Assembly: GCF_042646065.1 (NCBI RefSeq)
Contig: NZ_JBHRTA010000061.1
Span: 1-64,000 of the forward strand
DNA: 64,000 nt
Origin: Parapedobacter deserti
GTDB lineage: Bacteria > Bacteroidota > Bacteroidia > Sphingobacteriales > Sphingobacteriaceae
Reading direction: 5' to 3'
The stretch's first letter is position 1, and each line of letters opens with the position of its first letter. A program made the translations under genes and the position numbers. Positions 45,701 to 54,122 of the stretch are shown piece by piece. The notes under the pieces were generated by a model that searched no databases, was not told the DNA's origin, and was given only the letters and a program-made list of their open reading frames with translations.

Positions 45701-46738
45701 GTAACTGACCCCCCGCTTGAAGGTGCCGGCCCACATAATTCCGTCCCGGTCGCAGTAAAGCGTCATGACGCTGTTCTGGCTGATCGTCCGGTCATTGTAT
45801 GCGTCATGAAGCAGGTATGAAACCTGGCGGGTTTTTGTATCCACCAGGTTTACACCGCCATGGTCGGTGGCAATCCAGATGTTCCCGTCGGGATCTTCAG
45901 CTATTCCAAAAATAATCGGATTGCTCAGCCGCATACCAGCAGATGACGTGGTCAGGTGCACTGGCGATCCCTGTCTTTCCGGCCACCAGTATACGCCCAT
46001 AGGGCGACCGGGAGCATACACCCACGGACGACCATTGCGGTCGATCATCAACCTGAAATCGGCCATTACCCCTCCGCTTCCGATACTTTCCCGCAGCCGA
46101 GCACCTGCCGCAGGCCCGCTTCCCACTTGATAGACCGACCCATTTCGATCGACCGACCAGGCATTGCCCGCGTCATCCAGCGCAATTCCCGTGACGGGAA
46201 CCTCCGGATCTGGCCATGGAAGCGAGGTAACCGCCCGCTTCCGCTCATCGAAGCAAGACACCAAGCCGCCAATTTGTAAAAACCAGCACTCGCCTCCCGG
46301 CGACCGGCGGATATCCAGTATTTCCGCTATGGGCAGCCCCAATGATAGCAGTACGCTGTCTACGTTGCGGACAAAGTGCTCCCGGGAGCCATCGTAAATG
46401 TTCATCCCCGACTTGGTCTTTACCCACAACCGGCTGTCAGGGCCGATAAACAAACCCTGTATATCATTGTCGGCTATACTGTGGGGCTTTTGGGCCTCAT
46501 GCCTGAAGACCTTTATTTCGTGCCCATCGTATCGGCTAAGGCCAGCAGGCGAACCGAACCACAAGAAACCCCGCCCATCTTTCACAATGGTAGTAACATG
46601 GTTGTGGGACAGCCCATCTTCCACGTTCAATTGCTGAAACTGGAAAGGCTGCGCAGTGCTCCGAAGAGAAAGTAGCAACGCAAACCCTATTACTGATAGG
46701 TACAGCAATAGGTTCATATCTCCATCGTATTTAGCCAT
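42725..46738 (-). CDS. Hybrid two-component system regulator (HTCS) of locus 2
   Basis: 1337 residues. A signal/anchor (LLLYLSVIGFALLLSLRSTAQ) precedes a two-component regulator propeller (repeats such as IWIATDHGGVNLVDT, VWIGTNGGGLVYYD, LWIGTYFGGLNRFD), a Y_Y_Y domain near 720-785 and a membrane segment (YLLYIAGFAGAILAI). Then follow a histidine kinase (FTNVSHEFRSPINLI, His near 857; LLSNAFKFTP; RDTGIGIPETA), a receiver (LLVEDDADFR near 1094; VVSDVAMPGEDGL) and an AraC-type DNA-binding domain ending in FNNPKQFSKYFKALYGVGP. It senses a glycan fragment and probably activates the GH31-SusC-SusD operon, which starts 128 bases downstream on the same strand. MNLLLYLS (46717) is an alternative start. 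Confidence 0.92.
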   Translation of the reverse strand: MAKYDGDMNLLLYLSVIGFALLLSLRSTAQPFQFQQLNVEDGLSHNHVTTIVKDGRGFLWFGSPAGLSRYDGHEIKVFRHEAQKPHSIADNDIQGLFIGPDSRLWVKTKSGMNIYDGSREHFVRNVDSVLLSLGLPIAEILDIRRSPGGECWFLQIGGLVSCFDERKRAVTSLPWPDPEVPVTGIALDDAGNAWSVDRNGSVYQVGSGPAAGARLRESIGSGGVMADFRLMIDRNGRPWVYAPGRPMGVYWWPERQGSPVHLTTSSAGMRLSNPIIFGIAEDPDGNIWIATDHGGVNLVDTKTRQVSYLLHDAYNDRTISQNSVMTLYCDRDGIMWAGTFKRGVSYYHSSQIQFVLHQRQRGTGEAVLPFDDINQFVEDQRGNVWIGTNGGGLVYYDRRANRFTQYQHDPDDPHSLGSDVVVNLYIDREGMLWIGTYFGGLNRFDGKRFVRYMHDPDNPASIPDNSVWEIYEDSQGRFWVGTLTSGLALLDRNTGIFTRLGSGEQGFTSSAYISAIAEDHSGGLWFGTASGIELLTPDGTFQRFSFTANTPGALSHDHVNAIIEDSRHRIWVATRDGINLYDASAGTFRAFRTADGLPDNTVLGVVEDGDGTIWVSTTRGISAIREEEGSPGQWRFWNYDRRDGLQANAFNEDAAFRMSTGELFFGGPSGFNIIDPARAQSPPLAPDRPVLTDVQLFNSSVDVAQWTGHNQLRLAYDQNVLGFVVASLYFFNKDRAHFRYRLGGFDKQWQAMDRHTRKVTFTNLDPGDYRFEVMVSADGETWSEPYTMATVKIMPPFWKTGWAYLLYIAGFAGAILAIRHVERTREKTRFALQQERQHAAQVAELDRLKTRFFTNVSHEFRSPINLILAAMDKLQAETRSVIGSRHLSVIERNARRLLHLVNQLLDFRKADMQELRAHVEQADLAYAVVQHLESFNDLAESKNITYHYSLSDARYEAWFDLEKVERILFNLLSNAFKFTPVGGRVTVSVSFEDSMTLVVRDTGIGIPETARKHIFDRYFQHDMPSSMLNQGSGIGLAITKEYVQLLGGRIDVESVPELGSVFTVVLPLSPPPGQTGNNPPEGGKGESKAKKRMLLVEDDADFRFYLKDHLRDSLAVYEAGDAATGWVKALAVHPDIVVSDVAMPGEDGLAFCRRLKGDPRTRHIPVILLTAMDDETMQLAGIDSGATDYITKPFNFELLRSKLNSILRQKDSMEQTYKKRIDVRAATSKGESADELFLRKALESVERHMAEPGFSVESLASEMNLSRVALYKRILTLTGHTPSEFIRNIRLKHAAQLLEQSGTTVAEIAYKVGFNNPKQFSKYFKALYGVGPAAYRK

Positions 46739-46863
46739 CCGCCAGCCAACAGCTTATCGTCCCCCGATAGGATGTGCATTATCATAATCATACGGTCTCT
46801 CCCAATTGGACGCCCCAAGTTAGCATTTTTAGGCGTTATTCAAAGAATGGGGCTCGCAGGCAG

Positions 46864-46896
46864 TTGTTCGTTATATCGCGTAAAACTGTATGTTTG
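46864..46896 (+). promoter_or_regulatory. Promoter of the locus 3 ECF sigma gene
   Basis: TATGTTTG at 46889-46896 exactly fits TAnnTTTG; a TTG at 46864-46866 lies 22 bases upstream (TTC at 19). Transcription would start near 46902, which makes ATG 46918 the sensible start and excludes the longer open frame from 46774. The rest of 46739-46917 shows only a small TATCG/CGATA inverted repeat near the divergent HTCS start. Confidence 0.5.
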
Positions 46897-46917
46897 TATA
46901 AAAGGTTAATCCATTTC

Positions 46918-47526
46918 ATGCCAAATAAGCGAGATTTGACAGACAAGGGCCTTGTTTTGGGCATCAAAGCTGGGGAAGAATGGGCCTTCCGGGCCGCCTT
47001 TGATCGATATTACAACCGTTTATTGCGGTTTGCTGTATCCTACCTCCATGACGTTGGCTTAGCGGAAGATGTAGCACAGGATACTTTTATTTTACTTTGG
47101 GAATATCGCCCAAACCTGCAGGAAAACACCCCAAATCTGTTCGCCTTTCTAATACAAGTTGTCAAATTAAAGATGCTGAACAGTATGGAGAAAAGGCGGA
47201 GGCGCTATCAAATCGAACAGCACCTGTTTTCGCGTGGCTTACGCCAAGTGGAGCTTGATCTGCATACGCTCCAAACACTGAACACCTCGATTATCTATCT
47301 TTCAGAAATTGAGCATTTGGTAGGTGATACCTTAGCCCATATGCCCGAACAGACCCGCATAATATTCAACCTCAGCCGAGAACAAGGTTTTTCCAACAAA
47401 GAAATTGCCGATCAAATCGGGAAAACCGAAAAAACCGTTGAATATCATATCAGTAAGGTGCTTAAACTGTTGCGGCTTAGATTGTCAGACTACCTTATGT
47501 CAATCCTGCTTTTGGGTGGTTTCTAA
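46918..47526 (+). CDS. ECF (RpoE-like) RNA polymerase sigma factor of locus 3
   Basis: 202 residues. Region 2 is visible as EWAFRAAFDRYYNRLLRFAV, SYLHDVGLAEDVAQDTFILL and W; region 4 as MPEQTRIIFNLSREQGFSNK, EIADQIGKTEKTVEYHISKV. This is the usual Bacteroidetes ECF type paired with FecR. The start at 46918 is chosen because the promoter box lies just upstream and the protein then has family length. It is followed by FecR, SusC with an STN domain, SusD and CE15, so it should direct transcription of that transporter when FecR releases it. The spacer to FecR (47527-47647) is A/T-rich. Confidence 0.9.
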   Translation: MPNKRDLTDKGLVLGIKAGEEWAFRAAFDRYYNRLLRFAVSYLHDVGLAEDVAQDTFILLWEYRPNLQENTPNLFAFLIQVVKLKMLNSMEKRRRRYQIEQHLFSRGLRQVELDLHTLQTLNTSIIYLSEIEHLVGDTLAHMPEQTRIIFNLSREQGFSNKEIADQIGKTEKTVEYHISKVLKLLRLRLSDYLMSILLLGGF

Positions 47527-47647
47527 AAAAATCCTTTCTTTCTTTAGGGGTAACGCCTGCTCGCAAAATTACTATTTACTAACGGACGAAAGCGTTAATC
47601 AAATTATAAGCCGTACCGCGGATACTTTAGTAAGTTGATTGAAAACC

Positions 47648-48646
47648 ATGTCGGATCAACAGTTATTGGCATACATTAGAGGAGAACTTTCCGAAGAGGA
47701 AACGGACAGTTTTTTAAATTGGGTTGAGGCTTCTCCCGATCACAAGGCACGCTATCGCCTGATCCGGAATGCATGGGATTTAGTGGTCCTCAGCTATCAC
47801 GACGATATGGATTCTGTCTCGGCAGACCAAGCATATGATTTGCTGAAAATCAAAATGCAAAGTTTACGGAAAGAAGTTGTAGGCGGGGAACCCCTAACAT
47901 GGAATATCCGGAGCATGTTACGGGTAGCAGCCGCGATACTGTTATCTGTCGCGGGGAGTTGGTATTTTTTCAAGTATCGGAGTGATACCATAGGCCACCA
48001 CCACATTGAGGTATCCGTAGGGCAACGGGTAAAACTGGTGCTTGCCGACAGTACCGTTGTTTGGCTGGCGGCAGGAAGTAAGTTTACCTATCCAGAGCGG
48101 TTTGGCCGAAACAAAAGACACGTGGTGCTTGATGGCGAAGCCCAGTTCCATGTGGTGGCAGATAAGCAGAAACCTTTTGAAGTTGAGACCGCCACCCATA
48201 CTGTGAATGTATTGGGGACCGAATTTAATATCTATGCGTACGATGAGTCCTCGCATTTTGAGACAACCTTATACGCCGGCTCCGTCTCTTTAAGGCACCA
48301 CAAATCGATAAACCAAGATTTTCTACTGCAGCCCGGCCAAAAGCTGAGCTATGACAAAGAAAGGGCCAGCACTAAACTTCAAAGCGATATTGACACTACG
48401 GAGATGATTGACCGGATAGAAGGTTACCTGATATTTAACAAAACGCCATTTTCTGATATGGCAGAACGGCTATCGCGCTACTATCAAAAACCTATTCGTA
48501 TCAAGGATCCGGGGATCGCATCCTATGAATGTACAGGTAAATTCTATTATCAGGAGAAATTAGAAAAAATTCTCGAGGTGGTTAGGGCGGGAAGACCATT
48601 CGGCTACAAAATCACGGAACACGACGTCGAAATATTTGCAATATAA
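47648..48646 (+). CDS. FecR family anti-sigma factor of locus 3
   Basis: 332 residues. The N-terminal anti-sigma region (DQQLLAYIRGELSEEETDSF, LNWVEASPDHKARY) is cytoplasmic. One membrane segment is at about 85-103 (MLRVAAAILLSVAGSWYFF). The periplasmic FecR domain (VKLVLADSTVVWLAAGSKFT, VVLDGEAQFHVVADKQKPF, VLGTEFNIYA) and a C-terminal DUF4974-like domain (IDRIEGYLIFNKTPFSDMAE) follow. It holds the ECF sigma factor until the STN domain of the cognate SusC signals substrate binding. The frame opens at a TTG at 47639; ATG 47648 is preferred. SusC starts 138 bases downstream. Confidence 0.9.
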   Translation: MSDQQLLAYIRGELSEEETDSFLNWVEASPDHKARYRLIRNAWDLVVLSYHDDMDSVSADQAYDLLKIKMQSLRKEVVGGEPLTWNIRSMLRVAAAILLSVAGSWYFFKYRSDTIGHHHIEVSVGQRVKLVLADSTVVWLAAGSKFTYPERFGRNKRHVVLDGEAQFHVVADKQKPFEVETATHTVNVLGTEFNIYAYDESSHFETTLYAGSVSLRHHKSINQDFLLQPGQKLSYDKERASTKLQSDIDTTEMIDRIEGYLIFNKTPFSDMAERLSRYYQKPIRIKDPGIASYECTGKFYYQEKLEKILEVVRAGRPFGYKITEHDVEIFAI

Positions 48647-48704
48647 ATCATCAATAGAAAAAGGAGGAGTGCCAATGAAAAAAGATTGAACGATCTGGTA
48701 AAAG

Positions 48705-48733
48705 GGTAAGGCGTGATTGCAGCACACCTTACC
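48705..48733 (+). promoter_or_regulatory. Hairpin in the FecR-SusC leader
   Basis: GGTAAGGCGTG at 48705-48715 and CACACCTTACC at 48723-48733 form an 11-bp stem with one mismatch and a 7-base loop, not followed by a T-tract. Just upstream, AAGGAGGA (48661-48668) precedes ATG-AAA-AAA-GAT-TGA at 48675-48689, a four-codon frame with a strong Shine-Dalgarno. The combination could be an attenuator, an RNA stability element for SusCD, or chance. Confidence 0.45.
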
Positions 48734-48784
48734 AAACTTAGCCTAAAGTAAATAGATTACAGAACTTTAAAACTAGACAAAAAT

Positions 48785-51700
48785 ATGAAGAACAATTCAT
48801 ATGTGATGTGTATTGCCTTACAAAATCCAATTATACGCCTGGTAATATATATGAAACTGACCATCACCTTAATAACGATCTGTTCGTTGGTTCTTAGCGG
48901 AAAGGAGGTGTACGCGCAGAAAGAGCGCATAACGCTAAAGGTTGCCGCTACAAGCATCAGCGATATCTTGAAGGGGATTGAAAAGCAGACACCCTATCTG
49001 TTTTTTTATAACCACAAGGAAATTAATGCTGAGGAGAAGCAAACGTTATCATTACAGAACGAACCGCTAGATCAGGTTCTTGCGAAACTATTTGCAGGGA
49101 AGCAAATCACCTACAAAGTGGTTGATAAGCATATCGTTTTGTCCCCGTTATCCCACCTACATTCGATAGGAAAAATTCTTCAGTCAGCAGTGTCAGGTAC
49201 GGTGCAGGCGAGTGGGACACCCTTAGCTGGCGTAAACGTAGCCGTAAAGGGAACCAACATCAGCACCGTAACTGATCAAAACGGCCGGTATCAAATCGAA
49301 AGCGTACAGCAGGGAGCGACCTTGGTATTTACCTATGTCGGATATCTGGCGCAAGAAGTTGCGGTGGGCGCATCGTCGATGATTAATGTTGCTTTGCAAG
49401 AAGATGTGCAGCTATTGGAAGACGTAGTGGTAATCGGGTATGGGACGGCAAAAAAGCGGGATTTGACAGGGGCTGTTTCCAGCATCAAAGCCGCCGAACT
49501 GGCCTCGCAGGGGCCACGCAACGTGCAGGACTTGTTGAGGGCAAATGCACCGGGATTGAATATCGGAGTAGGCACGGATGCAAAAGCTGAAGCATCGCTG
49601 TCGATACGAGGCAATGGAACGCTGACAGCCAGCAACAGCCCACTAATTGTGTTGGACAATGTCATTTACGAAGGTGCGTTGGCCGATATCAATCCCAATG
49701 ACATCGCTACGATTGACATCCTCAAAGATGCGAGCGCCGCCGCAGTGTACGGCTCCAGATCATCCAACGGAGTGATCGTGGTGACCACCAAGCGTGGTAA
49801 ACAGGGCAAGCCATTGATCAACTTAATCAGCAACACCGGTTTTGCTACCTCGGCTAATCAGCCCGACATACTCGATCCGGAGGGCTTCCTTAAATTTCGG
49901 CAGGATTATAATGAAGGTAGGTTTTCGGAAGAATACCTTGCCCAATATCCGCAGATGTTTGTCAATCCGGATCAATTGAACGGTATAAGCCAGTTAGCAT
50001 GGTATAATTATGACCAAAGCACGCCGGTGAACAGCGTCACCCAGGAACAGCTGGTGACCAAATGGCTCTCGCGCCTAAACCTGACTTCGCCAGAGATTGA
50101 CAATTATTTTTCCAACAAGATCACCCGATGGGACGACCTCGTATTCCAACGTGCGCTACAGCAGGACTACAGTCTCAATATTTCGAACGCGTCTGAGTAT
50201 GTCGCCCAATACTTTTCTCTGGGTTATACGGACCGTGAAGGCGTAATCACCGGGGACCGGTTCAAAAACATCCGTGCGCGGGCCAATGTCGAATCAAAAA
50301 TCACCTCATTCTTGACCACCGGGGTGAACGCACAGTTCGCCTCACGCAATGAAGGGTTCCTGAAATCAGATTGGAACCAGATGACCATGATTTCGCCATA
50401 CGGCTCAAACAACATCGATGATCCCAACAGCGAGTTCCAGCGCCGTCCGACCGGGCTAGACCCCGTTAACCCGTTTTACGACAATTTATATACAAACCGT
50501 ATCGATAGGCGCCAGAACGTCATTGCCACCCTGTTTGCGCGAGTGTACCTACCTTTCGGCATTGAGTATAACCTCAATTTTACGCCGCGCTATGAGTGGT
50601 CTGAATACTACAACCATTTCTCGTCAAAAGGAGACCGTTGGGCCTCAATCGGTGGCGCGGCCAGCAGACAGCATACGAAAACCTTCAGCTGGCAGTTAGA
50701 CAACATTTTGCGCTGGAGGAAAGAATTTGCTGATATACACAACGTCGAGGTGACGTTGTTGGCCAATGCCGAAAAAGGACAGTACTGGTCTTCGGTCGCA
50801 AACGCCCAGGGATTTTCGCCAAACGACTTGTTGGGATTCCACCGTTTGCAGGCCGGGTCCATCAACACCGTATCAAGTAACGACACCTACAAAACAGGCG
50901 ATGCCCTGATGGGCCGGCTGTTTTATTCGCTGAAGGGCCGCTATATGCTGACTGCATCCGTACGGCGCGATGGCTATTCTGCATTCGGCAAGCGCAATCC
51001 AAGGGCCACATTTCCAGCGCTGGCGTTTGGATGGACATTTACCGATGAACCATTTTTTCCAGCGGTGGGCTGGCTAAATTATGGGAAACTGCGTTACTCG
51101 TGGGGCGAAAACGGCAACCGGGAGATCGGCCAGTATGCGGCTTTAGCACAAATGATTTCTGGTCTGGTGCCCTACATAGACCAATCAGGCAATGTCTACA
51201 CCACGTCGCAGATTTTTGTGGAGACCATGGCCAATTATGACCTGAAATGGGAGCGAAGCGCCTCCCACAATATCGGGCTGGACTTTGGTCTGCTAAATAA
51301 TCGGGTCAGCGGTTCAGTGGAAGGCTATCTGGCTACTACCCACGACCTGTTGGTAGACCGCTTGCTGCCTGATGTCACAGGGTATGGAAAAGTCACCAGC
51401 AACCTCGGCAAACTGCGCAACAAAGGACTGGAAGTGTCTATATTGGCTGGGATTATCCAGCGCGAACAACTGAGCTGGAACGCTACCGCTAACTTTTCAC
51501 TAAACCGCCGGACCATCAGGTCGCTCTATGGAGATATGGTAGACGTCGTGGACGGAGCGGGGCAGGTCATTGGCCAGCGCGAATCCAACGACGAAGTAAA
51601 CGGATGGTTTATCGGCCAGGATCCAGATCGCATCTGGTCTTACGAGCGGGCAGGAGTATGGCAGCTCGGTGAAGAAGCCGAAGCGGCAAAATACGGGCTC

Positions 51701-52216
51701 CAGCCGGGTGATTTCAAATACATAGACCAGAACGGCGATGGACTGCTGAGTAATGAGGACAAAGTGTTTCAGGGATATAGAACTCCCCGGTCACGGCTTT
51801 CTTTGCGGAATGATTTGCGGCACAAAGGATTTTCGCTGTCTGTTATGTTTTACGCCAACCTCAATTACTATGGCGAATTCCAGCGTGCGGCAAATTCATA
51901 TTCCTTTCCGGACCGGACTTCGGATTATGCGTTTCCACGGTGGACGGCCTCTAACCCGATCAACGATTATGCCCGGATCGGCTCAAAAAATATCGGCACA
52001 AACTGGGTAAACAGGTCGTTTGTGCGTCTGGAGAGCGTTGTTTTGTCGTACCAATTTCCGACACCATTATTGCTGCCCTATAAAATTCAAGGATTGCAGC
52101 TTTCGGCAAGTCTTCAGAATGCAGCAGTGTTTTCTCCGCACTGGACATTCTGGGATCCGGAAAACGGCTCAATTACTCCCCGCAATTTTAATTTTGGTGT
52201 GAACATTACCTTATAA
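48785..52216 (+). CDS. SusC/RagA family TonB-linked transporter with STN signalling domain (locus 3)
   Basis: 1143 residues. After a signal peptide (to EVYAQ) there is an STN (secretin/TonB short N-terminal) domain at about 46-120 (ITLKVAATSISDILKGIEKQ; PYLFFYNHKEI). A carboxypeptidase-regulatory-like domain (VSGTVQASGTPLAGVNVAVK), LEDVVVIGYGTAKKRDLTGA, the plug (SLSIRGNGTLTASNSPLIVL; TIDILKDASAAAVYGSRSSN) and the barrel ending in NFNFGVNITL complete it. The STN domain is the part that contacts FecR in trans-envelope signalling, matching the ECF/FecR pair upstream. Substrate is inferred from the CE15 esterase downstream: glucuronoxylan- or lignin-linked oligosaccharides. Confidence 0.93.
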   Translation: MKNNSYVMCIALQNPIIRLVIYMKLTITLITICSLVLSGKEVYAQKERITLKVAATSISDILKGIEKQTPYLFFYNHKEINAEEKQTLSLQNEPLDQVLAKLFAGKQITYKVVDKHIVLSPLSHLHSIGKILQSAVSGTVQASGTPLAGVNVAVKGTNISTVTDQNGRYQIESVQQGATLVFTYVGYLAQEVAVGASSMINVALQEDVQLLEDVVVIGYGTAKKRDLTGAVSSIKAAELASQGPRNVQDLLRANAPGLNIGVGTDAKAEASLSIRGNGTLTASNSPLIVLDNVIYEGALADINPNDIATIDILKDASAAAVYGSRSSNGVIVVTTKRGKQGKPLINLISNTGFATSANQPDILDPEGFLKFRQDYNEGRFSEEYLAQYPQMFVNPDQLNGISQLAWYNYDQSTPVNSVTQEQLVTKWLSRLNLTSPEIDNYFSNKITRWDDLVFQRALQQDYSLNISNASEYVAQYFSLGYTDREGVITGDRFKNIRARANVESKITSFLTTGVNAQFASRNEGFLKSDWNQMTMISPYGSNNIDDPNSEFQRRPTGLDPVNPFYDNLYTNRIDRRQNVIATLFARVYLPFGIEYNLNFTPRYEWSEYYNHFSSKGDRWASIGGAASRQHTKTFSWQLDNILRWRKEFADIHNVEVTLLANAEKGQYWSSVANAQGFSPNDLLGFHRLQAGSINTVSSNDTYKTGDALMGRLFYSLKGRYMLTASVRRDGYSAFGKRNPRATFPALAFGWTFTDEPFFPAVGWLNYGKLRYSWGENGNREIGQYAALAQMISGLVPYIDQSGNVYTTSQIFVETMANYDLKWERSASHNIGLDFGLLNNRVSGSVEGYLATTHDLLVDRLLPDVTGYGKVTSNLGKLRNKGLEVSILAGIIQREQLSWNATANFSLNRRTIRSLYGDMVDVVDGAGQVIGQRESNDEVNGWFIGQDPDRIWSYERAGVWQLGEEAEAAKYGLQPGDFKYIDQNGDGLLSNEDKVFQGYRTPRSRLSLRNDLRHKGFSLSVMFYANLNYYGEFQRAANSYSFPDRTSDYAFPRWTASNPINDYARIGSKNIGTNWVNRSFVRLESVVLSYQFPTPLLLPYKIQGLQLSASLQNAAVFSPHWTFWDPENGSITPRNFNFGVNITL

Positions 52217-52240
52217 TTTACTGATTTAGTCAAAGCTCAT

Positions 52241-54103
52241 ATGATCACATATAATATGATAAAGCGATACGCTGCCACTTCCATAGCCGGAATGATGCTG
52301 ATGACGGGATGCAGCAAAAATTGGTTGGATCCCAACCCGCTATCTTTTTACACGCCGGAAAACACTTTCGTTGATGCGCAAGGGTTCGAATCTGCACTTG
52401 CGGCCTGTGAAAAGGTCATGTTCAGCGAGTACAACGGCGATGGCATGGCGGCGCTTACGGAAATGATCCTTTCGGATATTGCCGTAGAAGGCACAACAGA
52501 TAAAGCCGGGCCGCAAATGGATATCGATATTTCGCTCTTACCTGATGCCAATCTTAACAGTACCGATTTCACGCGCGTGGGCTGGTACTGGACCAATGGC
52601 TATAAAGCGATTCAGTATGCCAATATCATCGTATCCCGTATTGATCAAGGGATTTTCGGAAGTGAAGCAGAACGAAATCGTATCCTAGGGCAAGCTTATT
52701 TCCACCGGGCGTATTGGTACTATAAGCTGGTGCATCAGTTTGGTGATGTACCGTTTATACCAAACGAAGTCACTGAAGCGCGAACCGATTACTACACCAC
52801 GGACCGATGGGATATTTTGGTATTCCTCAAGCAACAGCTTGAATGGGCTTATACGGTTGTCCCCGATGCGGTTGATCGCGGACGTGTTAGCAAAAGCGCT
52901 ATCGGTACGCTGTTGATCAAAATAAACATTGCCTTGGGTGAATTTGATCAAGCCATATCGATTGGCCGGGAGATTGTCGTGACACATCCATTGATGACCC
53001 AGCGGTTTACGCCCAATGCGACAAAGCCCAACACTAATCTGATGCACGACCTCCATTCCGTGGAGGCGAAGCTGGACGCATCTAACACCGAGGGCCTCAT
53101 GTATATCGTTTCATATCCTGGAATCCAAGGTTCGGCTAGGTCCCAGCTCATGCGTCAGCTTTTACCGCGTATCGTGGGTGTAACTACTCCCGATGGTGCT
53201 ACCGGTATTGTCTACACGGCCAATGTAGAGCCTCAGTACGAAATCAACACCACCTACGGACGTGGGATTGGAAGGGCGCGCTCTACCAACTATTACCAAT
53301 ATACGCTATGGACGGACAAAGAACGAGGAGATATGCGTGGAGTATACAACCGGGACAGTTGGGTCAGTCCGGCAGATCTTCGGTACAATGATCCGGCGTT
53401 GAAAAACCGTGGAAACCCGTACTATGGACAGCACCTGATTAAGAATCCGGCCATGTCTGTAGAAGACTCCATCCGATCCTGGTACCAGTGGCCCCATTTT
53501 AAGACCTTTGTGCCCGATCCGTTATCCGCTGATTGGTTCTGGGGCGGGGAAACGCCAATGTACATTTATCGCTCGGCGGAAGTTTATCTGTTGATAGCCG
53601 AAGCCCATTATTGGAAAGGCGAAAGCGCATTGGCCGCCGAGGCGCTCAATGTCGTCCGGCAACGCGCCGGTGCCGATGCTCTGACTGCCGCAGATGTAGA
53701 CATCGGTGCCATTGTGGATGAACGAGCAAGAGAGCTGTATTTTGAAGAAAACAGGCACATTGAACTGACACGCATTGCCTACACCTATGCAAAAACGGGT
53801 AAGGCGTGCGAATACTTCGGTCGAACCTATACCTTGGATCGGCTTTCCGGACCTGGAGGCACCGGATCCAATATCAAACAAGAAGGGTATAATTTTTATT
53901 ACGACTGGGTAACTGCCAAAAACAACTTTTACAACAAAGGCATCAAACATCGATGGGCTGAGTATAAACTCAGTGTACACCACATTCTGTGGCCGATTCC
54001 GGCAGCAGCAATTAATGCCAATACCAAAGGGGTGATTAATCAAAATATCGGCTATCCCGGTGCGGAACGGAATGTGCCGGCTAAGCGACTGGAACTTGAA
54101 TAG
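52241..54103 (+). CDS. SusD/RagB family glycan-binding lipoprotein (locus 3)
   Basis: 620 residues. The lipoprotein signal is AGMMLMTGC, followed by SKNWLDPNPLSFYTPENTFV. TPR-like helices (NRILGQAYFHRAYWYYKLVH, QFGDVPF) and the late segment VDERARELYFEENRHIELTR and WPIPAAAINANTKGVINQNI identify SusD. At 620 residues it is one of the longer forms. It follows SusC by 24 bases and precedes CE15 by 19. Hand counts of sample lines give about 33-48% G+C here against about 57-62% in the CE15 gene. Confidence 0.92.
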   Translation: MITYNMIKRYAATSIAGMMLMTGCSKNWLDPNPLSFYTPENTFVDAQGFESALAACEKVMFSEYNGDGMAALTEMILSDIAVEGTTDKAGPQMDIDISLLPDANLNSTDFTRVGWYWTNGYKAIQYANIIVSRIDQGIFGSEAERNRILGQAYFHRAYWYYKLVHQFGDVPFIPNEVTEARTDYYTTDRWDILVFLKQQLEWAYTVVPDAVDRGRVSKSAIGTLLIKINIALGEFDQAISIGREIVVTHPLMTQRFTPNATKPNTNLMHDLHSVEAKLDASNTEGLMYIVSYPGIQGSARSQLMRQLLPRIVGVTTPDGATGIVYTANVEPQYEINTTYGRGIGRARSTNYYQYTLWTDKERGDMRGVYNRDSWVSPADLRYNDPALKNRGNPYYGQHLIKNPAMSVEDSIRSWYQWPHFKTFVPDPLSADWFWGGETPMYIYRSAEVYLLIAEAHYWKGESALAAEALNVVRQRAGADALTAADVDIGAIVDERARELYFEENRHIELTRIAYTYAKTGKACEYFGRTYTLDRLSGPGGTGSNIKQEGYNFYYDWVTAKNNFYNKGIKHRWAEYKLSVHHILWPIPAAAINANTKGVINQNIGYPGAERNVPAKRLELE

Positions 54104-54122
54104 AAACGTCAATTTCAATACC

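Noticed and set aside
46774..46917. N-terminal extension of the locus 3 sigma factor
   Set aside because: Sigma factor length and the promoter box at 46889-46896 both favour ATG 46918.
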